This document shows positions 42,301-51,049 of a stretch of DNA of 64,000 nucleotides, piece by piece. Every line of letters begins with the position of its first letter. Positions within the stretch are counted from its first letter, which is position 1. A program made the position numbers and the translations under genes. The notes beneath the pieces are model-generated. The model was not told where the DNA came from. It saw nothing but the letters and a program-made list of their open reading frames with translations, and made no database searches. The DNA lies in NCBI GenBank assembly GCA_002742845.1, contig DLUH01000005.1:556485-620484 (forward strand), in the 5' to 3' direction. Origin of the DNA: Sulfurovum sp. UBA12169. Its GTDB lineage: Bacteria; Campylobacterota; Campylobacteria; Campylobacterales; Sulfurovaceae.

Positions 42301-44384
42301 GTCTCCTTTAATATACGGTTTGCCAAACGATTGACATAATCAGGTGTTTCTTTTTTAGTTTTATCATGGATCTTATTGACATATTCTTCTAAAATTTCAT
42401 GATTATTGATAGGTTTGCCAAAAAGAGGAACTTTTACATAATTTCCGTCTTCTTGCAGTTCCCAGCGCAATTGATTGTCTGCAAGCTGGAGTTTGATAAT
42501 CTGTTCGATTTTTCGTGAGAGATTTTCCTCAAAAATGGGAGTCATCAATTCAATACGTCTTACAAGATTTCTAGGCATAAGATCCGCGCTTGCTATATAG
42601 CATCTTACCTCACTATGCTTGAAAAAATAGATACGGGGATGTTCGAGATATTTTCCTATGATCGAATAGACATGAATGTTTTCGCTCAGCCCTTTGATGC
42701 CGGGTTTCAAGCAGCAAATGCCTCGTATGATCAGATCTATTTTGCATCCTTCCATCGAAGCGAGATAAAGTGCTTTGATGATATCTGTATCCACTAGTGA
42801 ATTGGCTTTGAGGATGATGTGTCCATCGTGTTTATGTTTGCTCTCTTCGGTGATGAGCTGAAGAAGTTTGGGCTTTATTTGTGTGGGCGACATAAGAAGT
42901 GTATCGAGTTTCATAAAGGTTGAAAAACCGGTGAGAAAATGGAAAAAACGTGTCGCATCGCTGCCAAACTCCTCTTTGGCGGTAAAGTAGGAGATATCTG
43001 TATAGATCTTGGCTGTGCTGGGATTGTAGTTTCCTGTTGCCAGGTGTACGTAGCTTTTGAGCGTCTTTCCTTTTCGCTTGAGCACCTGTGCGATCTTTGC
43101 ATGGACTTTAAGCCCGGGGATGCCGTACACGACATGTGCGCCTGCATTTTCCAATGCTTTTGCCCATCTGAGATTGTTCTCCTCGTCAAACCGCGCTTTA
43201 AGCTCAACAAGCACGGTGACTTGTTTGCCGTCTCTTACGGCGTCGATGAGTTCTTTTACGATCGGGGATTTTTGCCCTGCGCGATAGAGTGTCATGCGTA
43301 TGGCAAGCGTTTCGGGATCGGCGGCGGCTTGATGGATAAATTTGACCACAGGATCAAAGCTGTCAAAAGGATGATAGAGCAGAACATCTTGTTTGTCGAT
43401 CGCATCAAAGATATTTTCGCTGTCAAGCGGAGGCAATGTCTTGGGGCTGAAAGTCGGCAGCGTCAAATGGGAGAGTGCCTGGTCTCCCACGATCTGCCAA
43501 AACCCTCCGAGGTTAAGCGGCACGTTTTTGTAAGAATAGATATCTTTATCGTCAAGATTGAGGTGAGAGAGTAAAAAGTGGATAAGATCCCTGTCTCCCC
43601 CTTCGATCAGTTCAAGGCGTATCAGAGAGCCTTTATTTCTTGATCTTAAACCCTCTTGCAGAAGTTCCAAGAAATCATCTGCTTCTTCCTCTTCTATCTC
43701 TATATCGGCATTGCGTGTGACTCGAAACGGAGTGGATGCGATAGCGGTAAAACCGGGAAAAAGCTCAGAGATAAAATGTTTTACAATGCTCTCTATGGGA
43801 ACAAATGTTTGACCCAGCGGTATAAAACGCGGCAAAATCCTTGGGATACGCACCAATCCGTGCTTGATGTGTCCAAAATCATCCTTAAGTGTCGCGGCCA
43901 GACCAAAACTGAGATTGTTGAGGTGCGGAAAGGGATGTGTCGCATCGACGGCGATAGGAAGAATAACGGGATAGATTTCACCCAAAAATATCTCTTTGAT
44001 CTGTGCTTGTTCCTCATAATCGAGCGCATGAAACCGTTTGATGCTAACTCCGTGACTGTGAAGCTGAGAGATGACAGAGGTATAGCAGGACTCAAGCACT
44101 TCTTTTTCTTTGTGCAGGTACTCCTGGATCTGCTCAAGCTGTTCGGCGGGAGAGAGCTTGTCTGCCCCTGTTTCTTGAATGCGGGCTTTAAAGATTGCCT
44201 TGAGGCCTGCGACGCGTATCATATAAAACTCATCTAGATTGGTTCCGTAGATGGCAAGAAACTTCAACCGTTCAAGCGGAGGAAGTTTTTCATCCATGGC
44301 CTGAGCAAGAACACGGGAGTTGAACTGAAGCCATGAGAGTTCACGGTTGAAGTAGAGCTGTGATAAATTCAGATCCGGCGACAT
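42297..44384 (-). CDS. ppk: polyphosphate kinase 1
   Basis: PPK1 polymerises ATP gamma-phosphate into polyphosphate. The 695-residue protein has the N-terminal domain (LYFNRELSWLQFN), head domain and the two PLD-like catalytic domains, with the autophosphorylated His in GIPGLKVHAKIAQV and YVHLATGNYNP. ATG 44384 behind TGGAG is preferred over an in-frame ATG 12 bp earlier. A minus-strand TATAAT at 44478-44483 may be its promoter. It is the first gene of the ppk-carbonic anhydrase-EI24 operon. Confidence 0.96.
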   Translation of the reverse strand: MSPDLNLSQLYFNRELSWLQFNSRVLAQAMDEKLPPLERLKFLAIYGTNLDEFYMIRVAGLKAIFKARIQETGADKLSPAEQLEQIQEYLHKEKEVLESCYTSVISQLHSHGVSIKRFHALDYEEQAQIKEIFLGEIYPVILPIAVDATHPFPHLNNLSFGLAATLKDDFGHIKHGLVRIPRILPRFIPLGQTFVPIESIVKHFISELFPGFTAIASTPFRVTRNADIEIEEEEADDFLELLQEGLRSRNKGSLIRLELIEGGDRDLIHFLLSHLNLDDKDIYSYKNVPLNLGGFWQIVGDQALSHLTLPTFSPKTLPPLDSENIFDAIDKQDVLLYHPFDSFDPVVKFIHQAAADPETLAIRMTLYRAGQKSPIVKELIDAVRDGKQVTVLVELKARFDEENNLRWAKALENAGAHVVYGIPGLKVHAKIAQVLKRKGKTLKSYVHLATGNYNPSTAKIYTDISYFTAKEEFGSDATRFFHFLTGFSTFMKLDTLLMSPTQIKPKLLQLITEESKHKHDGHIILKANSLVDTDIIKALYLASMEGCKIDLIIRGICCLKPGIKGLSENIHVYSIIGKYLEHPRIYFFKHSEVRCYIASADLMPRNLVRRIELMTPIFEENLSRKIEQIIKLQLADNQLRWELQEDGNYVKVPLFGKPINNHEILEEYVNKIHDKTKKETPDYVNRLANRILKET

Positions 44385-44402
44385 AAAAAACTCCATTGTT
44401 TG

Positions 44403-44549
44403 AATTGAAAATTAAAAGGTAAAAATTAAAAATTTCGGTAAGCGGTGCAGCGGCTCCACTTCTTATTGCTTGGAAGGATTATAGCAAAATAAAAGCACTT
44501 TGACAAAAGTGCATACTAAAATTTTTAATTTTTAATTTTTACCTGTTAA
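44403..44549. mobile_element. gene-less heptamer element between ppk and uvrB
   Basis: Left array 44403-44430 (AATTGAA, AATTAAA, AGGTAAA, AATTAAA) faces right array 44522-44549 (TTTTTAA twice, TTTTTAC, CTGTTAA) over 91 bp. The interior holds the uvrB terminator and the ppk promoter, so host signals lie within the array pair. No gene is present. Confidence 0.65.
44478..44512 (-). terminator. uvrB terminator followed by ppk -10 box
   Basis: On the minus strand GCACTTT and AAAGTGC (44495-44512) form a 7-bp stem with a TGTC loop and are followed by TTTTATTTT (44486-44494), a good rho-independent terminator. GCTATAAT follows at once (TATAAT at 44478-44483) as the likely -10 of ppk. Confidence 0.8.
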
Positions 44550-44561
44550 TTGATCAAAAAG

Positions 44562-46535
44562 TTACAGTTTTTTGATCTTGGCGATCTCATCGCGCAGCCT
44601 TGCAGCCTCTTCAAATTCGAGATTTTTGGCAGCGGCAAGCATTTTTGCTTTGAGTTCCTGCATCAGTTTTTGTCTCTCGGCTTTGGGCATTTTGTCCAGT
44701 TTGCTTTGTTTGCTGTAAAGTTCGCCGGCATCTTCCACCTTAAGGTCTGTATCAAGCGTTCTGAGCGTTGTTTGGGGAGTGATGCCGTGGTGTTTGTTGT
44801 AGGCTAGCTGTTTTTGTCTTCTCTCTTGTGTGACATCGATGGTGGTTTGCATCGATTTGGTTATCCTTTTGGCATACATCAGCACCTGTCCGTTGACATT
44901 TCTCGCGGCTCTTCCTGCAGTTTGTATCAAGGAGGTCTCTGAACGCAGAAAACCTTCTTTGTCTGCATCAAGTATGGCAACGAGGCTCACTTCGGGAAGG
45001 TCAAGCCCTTCTCTGAGAAGGTTGATGCCTACCAAAATATCAAACTCCCCCAAACGCAAAGAGCGTATGGTTTGGTTACGTTCGATGGCGTCCATTTCTG
45101 AATGCATATAACGCGCCTTGAGTCCAAGGTCATTATAGTAGACAGTAAGCTCTTCGGCCATTTTTTTGGTCAATACCGTGATGAGGACACGTTCGCCCCT
45201 TTCTATAACAGGCTTCATTCTGTCATAGAGATGTTCGACCTGATAGGTGCTGTCTATCACCTCTATAGGCGGATCAAGCAGTCCGGTGGGACGTACGACC
45301 TGTTGCGCGACAGTAGAAGAAAGCTCCAGCTCAAGCGCAGAGGGGGTGGCAGAGACGAAAAGAAAATGGGGCGCTTTGTGGATGTATTCGTTAAACATCA
45401 GCGGCCGATTGTCCAAAGCAGAAGGAAGCCTAAACCCGTGATCGACCAAAACCTCTTTTCGGCTTCGGTCTCCTGCATACATGCCGCGAAACTGCGGCAG
45501 TGACACATGGGATTCATCGACGATAACCAGATAATCGTTATGCATCGTTTCAAAATAATCCATCATCGTATAGGGCGTTTCGCCGGGTTTTTTGCCTGTA
45601 AGATGTCGGGAGTAGTTCTCTATCCCTTTGCATATCCCTGTGGCTTCGAGCATCTCCAGATCAAACTCGGTGCGCTGTTTGAGCCTATGGTATTCTATCA
45701 TGCGATCTTCTTTTTGGTAGTAGGCCAAACGCTCCGCAAGCTCCTCTTCGATACTTTTGATCGCCTGGGCAAGCTTCTCTTTTCCTACGATAAACTGATT
45801 GGCGGCGTAGATGGTTACCTCTTTTTTGGTTTCTTCTTTTTCGCCGGTAAGCGAGTTGAAGGTGTAAAGGGCTTCTACTTCATCCCCAAAAAACTCTACA
45901 CGCACCGCAAACTCTTCAGCATAGGCAGGGTAGATATCTATCACCTCTCCTGTAACTCTGAAATCCCCCCGGTCAAAAAAGGCATCATTGCGCTTATATC
46001 CCATGTCCACCAGCCGAAGCAGCAGCGCTTTTTGGTTGTACTCATCGCCCACGCAGAGTTTTTGCACGATCGAGCGGTAGTCCTCAGGCGAGCCGAGTCC
46101 GTAATTGGCAGATACCGAAGCGACCACGATCACGTCATCATGCGAAAGCAAAGAGGCTGTCGTACTCAACCGCAAACGCTCCAGTTCTTCGTTGATGGAG
46201 CTGTCTTTTTCGATAAACAGGTCTTGGCGCGGCAAGTAAGCCTCAGGCTGGTAGTAGTCGTAGTAGCTGATGAAGTATTCCACGTGGTTGTTGGGAAAAA
46301 AACTTTTAAATTCGCTGTAAAGCTGCGCAGCAAGCGTTTTGTTGTGCGTCATGATCAGAGTGGGTTTTTGGGTTGTTTCGATCACTTTTGCCATCGTATA
46401 GGTTTTCCCCGATCCCGTGACACCCACCAGGGTTTGGTACTGGTTGCCTTCCATGATCGAACGGCTGATCTGATTGATCGCTTCGGGCTGGTCTCCGGCA
46501 GGCTTGTATGGACTGCTTACTGTAAAATCAGGCAT
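44562..46535 (-). CDS. uvrB: excinuclease ABC subunit B
   Basis: UvrB is the damage-verifying helicase-like subunit of nucleotide excision repair. The 657-residue protein has Walker [13 protein letters not shown] (about 38-49), the beta-hairpin segment [30 protein letters not shown] and a C-terminal UVR domain ([18 protein letters not shown]). GGGGGGAG precedes the ATG. It is monocistronic with its own terminator. A heptamer element starts 17 bp upstream of its start codon. Confidence 0.98.
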   Translation of the reverse strand: MPDFTVSSPYKPAGDQPEAINQISRSIMEGNQYQTLVGVTGSGKTYTMAKVIETTQKPTLIMTHNKTLAAQLYSEFKSFFPNNHVEYFISYYDYYQPEAYLPRQDLFIEKDSSINEELERLRLSTTASLLSHDDVIVVASVSANYGLGSPEDYRSIVQKLCVGDEYNQKALLLRLVDMGYKRNDAFFDRGDFRVTGEVIDIYPAYAEEFAVRVEFFGDEVEALYTFNSLTGEKEETKKEVTIYAANQFIVGKEKLAQAIKSIEEELAERLAYYQKEDRMIEYHRLKQRTEFDLEMLEATGICKGIENYSRHLTGKKPGETPYTMMDYFETMHNDYLVIVDESHVSLPQFRGMYAGDRSRKEVLVDHGFRLPSALDNRPLMFNEYIHKAPHFLFVSATPSALELELSSTVAQQVVRPTGLLDPPIEVIDSTYQVEHLYDRMKPVIERGERVLITVLTKKMAEELTVYYNDLGLKARYMHSEMDAIERNQTIRSLRLGEFDILVGINLLREGLDLPEVSLVAILDADKEGFLRSETSLIQTAGRAARNVNGQVLMYAKRITKSMQTTIDVTQERRQKQLAYNKHHGITPQTTLRTLDTDLKVEDAGELYSKQSKLDKMPKAERQKLMQELKAKMLAAAKNLEFEEAARLRDEIAKIKKL

Positions 46536-46551
46536 GATCTCCCCCCTCTTT

Positions 46552-46997
46552 AAATTAGAAATTAGAAATTAGAAATTGTGGTTTGCATTACTTTGTAATG
46601 CCATTATTTTTTTAGGGTTTTAGTGATAGAAACCAATAAACTTACAAGTTCTTTACTGTCATTTAAAAGGCTATCATGCATTTGTTTTGAAAGATAGTCT
46701 GTGTCGTAGAGCAGATTTATCCAGTATTGTGTCTCGTTTGCCTCTTTAAGGGCAATCATAAGTTTATTTAAAAAATCTGCTCTTGATTGTGCGAATTTTG
46801 ATTCACTTACTAAAGCACAAATAGCCGTACCGGAACGAGTAATTTGTTTATTTAAAATATATTCTTTCTTTTCTTTAGAAAGATATTGCGCTAGTTTAAC
46901 TACACGAATAGAAAAGGCATAACTTTTATCATATAAGATATTATTTTCCTGCATTTTTCTCTCAATTTCTAATTTCTAATTTCTAATTTCTAATTCT
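46552..46997 (-). mobile_element. S23/heptamer element 2 (inverted arrays around a four-helix-bundle gene)
   Basis: Left array 46552-46579 (AAATTAG three times, AAATTGT) and right array 46964-46997 (AATTTCT four times, AATTCT) are inverted and perfectly complementary over about 26 bp. They enclose one gene (46604-46954) and a 7-3-7 hairpin (GCATTAC/GTAATGC, 46585-46601) between its stop codon and the left array. Total 446 bp, almost the size of element 1. Mobility is inferred. Confidence 0.75.
46604..46954 (-). CDS. four-helix bundle protein (S23 / IVS-protein family), copy 2
   Basis: A 116-residue paralog of the proteins at 7626 and 50591. Shared positions are KSYAFSIRVVKLAQYL, KKEYILNKQITRSGTAI and ADFLNKLMIALKEANETQYWI. 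It differs from copy 1 at roughly half its residues, so the copies are old or were acquired separately, although the flanking arrays of this copy are nearly perfect. Relatives bind nucleic acid and include Avd and rRNA intervening-sequence proteins. The cellular role is unknown. Confidence 0.9.
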   Translation of the reverse strand: MQENNILYDKSYAFSIRVVKLAQYLSKEKKEYILNKQITRSGTAICALVSESKFAQSRADFLNKLMIALKEANETQYWINLLYDTDYLSKQMHDSLLNDSKELVSLLVSITKTLKK

Positions 46998-47047
46998 TTT
47001 GCTATTATAGCAAATCAAATACATTTATATATTATGGAGCGAAAAAG

Positions 47048-47266
47048 ATGTCTGCACTACACAGATTACAAGAGAAAATAGCACAATGGAAAAGAGATCA
47101 CGAGGCGCTTAAAGAGGAAAATGCACAACTTAAAAACCGGCTGGACACTACGGCCGATTCGCAAAATCAGCAAGCCGCAGTGATAGAAGCGCTTAAACGC
47201 GAGCTTGAAGAGAAAGATGCAGAGATCGAGAAGATCATCGCCCAAGTCGAGGCGCTGCTCTCATAA
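47048..47266 (+). CDS. ZapB-like coiled-coil protein
   Basis: A 72-residue protein that is one continuous heptad-repeat coiled coil (LHRLQEKIAQWKRDHEALKEENAQLKNRL, then EALKRELEEKDAEIEKIIAQVEALL). Size and composition resemble ZapB, the coiled-coil divisome partner of ZapA. The next gene looks ZapA-like, so a cell-division pair is a reasonable inference, but coiled coils give little homology evidence. The gene is followed by a short 7-bp array. Confidence 0.6.
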   Translation: MSALHRLQEKIAQWKRDHEALKEENAQLKNRLDTTADSQNQQAAVIEALKRELEEKDAEIEKIIAQVEALLS

Positions 47267-47270
47267 GCTC

Positions 47271-47291
47271 GTTACTCATTACTAACTACTA
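47271..47291 (-). repeat. short 7-bp array between the ZapB-like and ZapA-like genes
   Basis: GTTACTC, ATTACTA and ACTACTA form three right-type heptamers directly after the ZapB-like stop codon. The Shine-Dalgarno AAGGA of the next gene begins at the array's edge. No facing partner is present. Confidence 0.55.
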
Positions 47292-47301
47292 AGGATTAAG
47301 A

Positions 47302-47523
47302 GTGAAAAATGTAGGATTGACTATCTCCGGGAAGCGTTATGAGATCAAACTCGAGGACGATTTTGCAGATTTTGTCAACAGGGACCTTAAAGAGGCGGGA
47401 GTGGAACTGCACAAAGACAATGCACCCGACAAACTGCTCAAAGCCTATCTTCGCCTGGCAAAACAGGCCACCAGCTATGAAGATGAGATAGAGTTGCTCA
47501 TCGAGACGCTTGATGGCCTTTGA
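47302..47523 (+). CDS. ZapA-like cell-division protein
   Basis: A 73-residue protein beginning at GTG behind AAGGA. Its N-terminus KNVGLTISGKRYEIKLEDDF has the beta-strand pattern of the ZapA head domain, followed by the helix YLRLAKQATSYEDEIELLIETLD. ZapA bundles FtsZ filaments with ZapB. The match is by pattern and by the coiled-coil gene next to it; shorter than typical ZapA (about 100 aa), so only moderate confidence. Confidence 0.55.
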   Translation: MKNVGLTISGKRYEIKLEDDFADFVNRDLKEAGVELHKDNAPDKLLKAYLRLAKQATSYEDEIELLIETLDGL

Positions 47524-47551
47524 TTTTATTTTGATTTAAGGTATAAAGATT

Positions 47552-47581
47552 TATACTGTTAGTCGACCGGCGAAGAGCCGG
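47552..47581 (+). promoter_or_regulatory. promoter -10 and leader hairpin of the first pseudopilin gene
   Basis: TATACT at 47552-47557 may be the -10, and CCGGC/GCCGG (47567-47581) forms a small hairpin in the leader. GGAGGAG lies 8 nt before ATG 47608. Confidence 0.45.
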
Positions 47582-47607
47582 ATCTAAAAAGGTTGGAGGA
47601 GTTAATC

Positions 47608-48084
47608 ATGAAAAACATGAGACGCGGATTTACAATGATCGAATTGATCTTTGTTATCGTAATTATCGGGATATTAGCAGCGGTAGCGATACCTAAATTG
47701 GCAGCAACAAGAGACGATGCGAAAGTTTCAAATATTATTGCAAATGCAAGAACTGGATTGGGAGATATGACGGCATTTTATACGTCACAGGGAAATGCTA
47801 AGTGGATAGATCCAGCTACTAAAATTACTGAGGCGACGGATGTTCCTTTTGAGAGCACATGTGGTACAGAGTCAAACGCTACGACCGCGGGTAGTAATTT
47901 TTTATTGTGTGATGATCCAGCAGGTCAAGCTTGTATTACTTTTGCGACTGATGCAAATGGTTCGACTGTTACGATAACATCAACAGGCGGTACTCCGATA
48001 TGCGATGGAGTTCTTAATGATCCAGCTATAAAAGCAATGGTAGCTACACCCCATAGCCTTGGTGGCGTAAAAGTAGTACGCTAA
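47608..48084 (+). CDS. type II/IV pseudopilin 1
   Basis: A 158-residue pilin-like protein with a class III signal: the short basic leader MKNMRRG is cut after Gly, giving FTMIELIFVIVIIGILAAVAIPK with Glu5. The globular part is Asn/Thr-rich with four Cys (STCGTES, LLCDDPAGQACI, TPICDG) that may form disulfides. It probably belongs to a transformation or type II-like pseudopilus. ATG 47608 behind GGAGGAG is preferred over an in-frame ATG 15 bp earlier. It has its own terminator. Confidence 0.85.
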   Translation: MKNMRRGFTMIELIFVIVIIGILAAVAIPKLAATRDDAKVSNIIANARTGLGDMTAFYTSQGNAKWIDPATKITEATDVPFESTCGTESNATTAGSNFLLCDDPAGQACITFATDANGSTVTITSTGGTPICDGVLNDPAIKAMVATPHSLGGVKVVR

Positions 48085-48091
48085 GTTTTAT

Positions 48092-48139
48092 ACCTCCCAA
48101 GCCTTCGCTTGGAGGTCTCTTCTTTTTTCTTTCTTTTCA
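48092..48139 (+). terminator. rho-independent terminator after pseudopilin 1
   Basis: ACCTCC-C-AAGC pairs with GCTTGGAGGT (48092-48116) around CTTC with one bulged C and is followed by a long TC/T-rich tract (TCTTCTTTTTTCTTTCTTTT). Confidence 0.85.
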
Positions 48140-48205
48140 CTTTCACTTTTCTTTTTTTTCGTTGTGTGATATACTAACCGCATAAATCATATCAAAGCGG
48201 AACAG

Positions 48206-48673
48206 ATGAAAAACAGAACGCAAAAAGCATTTACGATGGTGGAACTGGTATTTGTGATCGTGGTCATAGGGATACTTGCCGCGGTGGCAGTACCCAAACT
48301 GGCGGTGACACGGGATGATGCGATCGTCACCAAAGCGATGACGACGGTCTCTTCGGTCAGAAACGCGGTGGCAACCGAACGCCAAAAGCGTATCTTGAGG
48401 GGGGATTTTGATCCTATCACTTCACTGAGCAGTGACAGCGGATACGATAAGCCTATCTTTGACGGCTTTGACGGCAACACGAGCAGCCCCGTGCTGGAGT
48501 ACCCTCCGATATCCTGCGCTGCGGCCTCTTCAAAAGGGTGCTGGGTGGATTCGGGAGACGGGGACTATACCTTTGTGATGCCCGTTTCGGGTACGGCCGT
48601 TTTTACGCTTAGCAACAATCGCTTTGTGTGCAAATCAAGCACCGATGAAAACTGCCAAGAGCTGACAAAGTAA
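48206..48673 (+). CDS. type II/IV pseudopilin 2
   Basis: A 155-residue pseudopilin. The leader MKNRTQKA is followed by FTMVELVFVIVVIGILAAVAVPK with Glu5. The residue before the cleavage site is Ala, where Gly is normally needed, so processing by the prepilin peptidase may be slower. The helix then resembles pseudopilin 1 (VPKLAVTRDDA versus IPKLAATRDDA), so the two are paralogs. The globular part has four Cys. It ends 1 bp before priA. Confidence 0.83.
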   Translation: MKNRTQKAFTMVELVFVIVVIGILAAVAVPKLAVTRDDAIVTKAMTTVSSVRNAVATERQKRILRGDFDPITSLSSDSGYDKPIFDGFDGNTSSPVLEYPPISCAAASSKGCWVDSGDGDYTFVMPVSGTAVFTLSNNRFVCKSSTDENCQELTK

Positions 48674-48674
48674 A

Positions 48675-50525
48675 TTGTACTATTATGAAGTGCTGCTGCT
48701 GCGCTCAAGCGCGCCGGCGTTGACCTACCATTGTGAAGAAAAGCTTGCCATAGGCGCTGTCGTGTCGGTGCCGCTGCAAAAGACACACAAAGAGGCTGTT
48801 GTCATCCGCAGCGCACCAAAGCCTGATTTTGAAACGGCCGAGATCATTTCGGTAAGCGATAGGTTCTATGCGCCCCGGCAGATGGAGCTTGCCAAGTTTA
48901 TCGCTGAGTACTATTTCTCTTCATGGGGGGAAGCGGTCTCTTTGTTTATCCCTTTTAGGATAAATCAAAGAGAAGTGAATAGTGAGAAGTTAATAGTGAA
49001 TAGCGGAAAGGTTCCGACATTAACCCAATCGCAACAAAAAGCTTACAGCCAACTTCTGAAAAAAGACAAAGCGCTGCTTTTTGGGGTGACGGGTTCGGGG
49101 AAAACGGAGATTTTTATCTCTCTTATGGCAAAGATGCTCCATGAGGGCAAAACAGCGATCTTTTTGATGCCCGAGATCTCGCTGACGCCGCAGATGGAAA
49201 AACGGCTGCGGGCGTATTTCGGTGACAGTGTGGCGATGTGGCACTCCGGGCTGACCAAGAAAAAAAAAGAATCCATCCTCGAGGGGATCTACAGCGGCAA
49301 AGTACGTATCGTTGCAGGCGCCCGCTCGGCGCTTTTTGTGCCGCTTGAAAATGTGGGGCTCATCATCGTGGATGAAGAGCATGACGACAGCTACAAGGCG
49401 ATGACGCGTCCGCGCTACCATGCCAGAGATACGGCGGTGCTGATGGGAAGCAGACTGGGCGCAAAAGTGGTGCTGGCTTCTGCGACACCGAGTGCGGGCA
49501 GCTACTATAAGTACGATGCCGTGAAACTCGAAAGCGCTTACATCAAAACGGAAAAAACATACCGTTTCATCGCAGGCGACTGCATCAATGAGCCCATACT
49601 TAACGCCATAGAAAAACACTTTAGAGCCAAAGACCAAGGATTGCTTTTTTTGCCTACACGAGGCAATTTTAAGTATCTTTACTGTGAAAAATGCGGAAAG
49701 ACCCATCTTTGTCCGTACTGCTCGGTGGGTATGGCGCTGCACAGAAACAAACGGCATCTCAAGTGCCACTACTGCAACTTCACCGAAGCGATACAGGATA
49801 CCTGTACGTACTGCGGGCATCAGCCGCTTAAAAGCGAACGCATGGGCACGGCAGAAGCGATCGAAGTGATCAGGGGCGCGATCGAGGGCATCACGATAGA
49901 ACAGTTCGACAAAGACAGCATTACTACGCCTAGGAAACTTGAAGAGGCATTGAACCGTTTTGAAAGCGGGCAGAGCCATTTGCTTCTGGGGACGCAGATG
50001 CTCAGCAAAGGGCACGACTATGCCAATATCACCTTAAGCGTGATCATGGGACTTGACTATATCTTGGGGTTGGCGGATTATCGTGCCAGAGAGCGTGCGA
50101 TGAGCCTTCTTTTCCAGATCGCAGGGCGGAGCGGGCGCGCCAAAAAAGCCGAAGTGATCGTGCAGACGGGCGATGCGGCATTTTTTGAAACCTATCTGGA
50201 GGATTATGAACGGTTCATCAAAGACGAACTGGCCTTTTTAGAGATGGCGCACTATCCTCCTTTTGCTTCGCTCTCAAGGATACTTATCGCCCATAAAGAC
50301 GAAAGCAAAGCAGGGAAAATCACTTTGGATATAGTGACAAAACTTAAAACCTTTGAAGGGATAGAGATCGTAGGCCACGGCAAAGCGCCCGTAGAAAAAA
50401 TAGCAAGCAAGCACCGGTTTGTAATTTTGCTAAGATCAAAAAACAGAGTCCCTTTGCTCAAAGCGCTTCACGGAGTAGATTGCCGCGAGATAGAGATCGA
50501 TATGGACCCGGTCGAATTTTCGTAG
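48675..50525 (+). CDS. priA: primosomal protein N' (replication restart helicase)
   Basis: PriA reloads the replisome at stalled forks. The 616-residue protein has the N-terminal DNA-binding domain, Walker [10 protein letters not shown] (about 138-146), VDEEHDDSYK, and eight zinc Cys (CEKCGKTHLCPYC, CHYCNF, CTYCGH), with the C-terminal DMDPVEFS. It begins at TTG directly after pseudopilin 2. Between the N-terminal and helicase domains, residues REVNSEKLIVNSG are coded by a 7-bp array (48974-49001) read in frame, which looks like an insertion in the linker. Confidence 0.95.
   Translation: MYYYEVLLLRSSAPALTYHCEEKLAIGAVVSVPLQKTHKEAVVIRSAPKPDFETAEIISVSDRFYAPRQMELAKFIAEYYFSSWGEAVSLFIPFRINQREVNSEKLIVNSGKVPTLTQSQQKAYSQLLKKDKALLFGVTGSGKTEIFISLMAKMLHEGKTAIFLMPEISLTPQMEKRLRAYFGDSVAMWHSGLTKKKKESILEGIYSGKVRIVAGARSALFVPLENVGLIIVDEEHDDSYKAMTRPRYHARDTAVLMGSRLGAKVVLASATPSAGSYYKYDAVKLESAYIKTEKTYRFIAGDCINEPILNAIEKHFRAKDQGLLFLPTRGNFKYLYCEKCGKTHLCPYCSVGMALHRNKRHLKCHYCNFTEAIQDTCTYCGHQPLKSERMGTAEAIEVIRGAIEGITIEQFDKDSITTPRKLEEALNRFESGQSHLLLGTQMLSKGHDYANITLSVIMGLDYILGLADYRARERAMSLLFQIAGRSGRAKKAEVIVQTGDAAFFETYLEDYERFIKDELAFLEMAHYPPFASLSRILIAHKDESKAGKITLDIVTKLKTFEGIEIVGHGKAPVEKIASKHRFVILLRSKNRVPLLKALHGVDCREIEIDMDPVEFS
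48974..49001 (+). repeat. 7-bp array inside priA
   Basis: Four units, AGTGAAT, AGTGAGA, AGTTAAT, AGTGAAT, followed by AGCGGAA. Order and variants match the left array of element 3 (AGTGAAT, AGTGAAT, AGTTAAT, AGTGAAT, AACGGTA), including the third-unit AGTTAAT, so the two probably share a recent origin. Confidence 0.8.
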
Positions 50526-50534
50526 AAAATTCGA

Positions 50535-51010
<476 letters not shown>

Positions 51011-51049
51011 TATTCCTTGCTCTTCATTTTTTTCCCAAAGGAGAAAATC

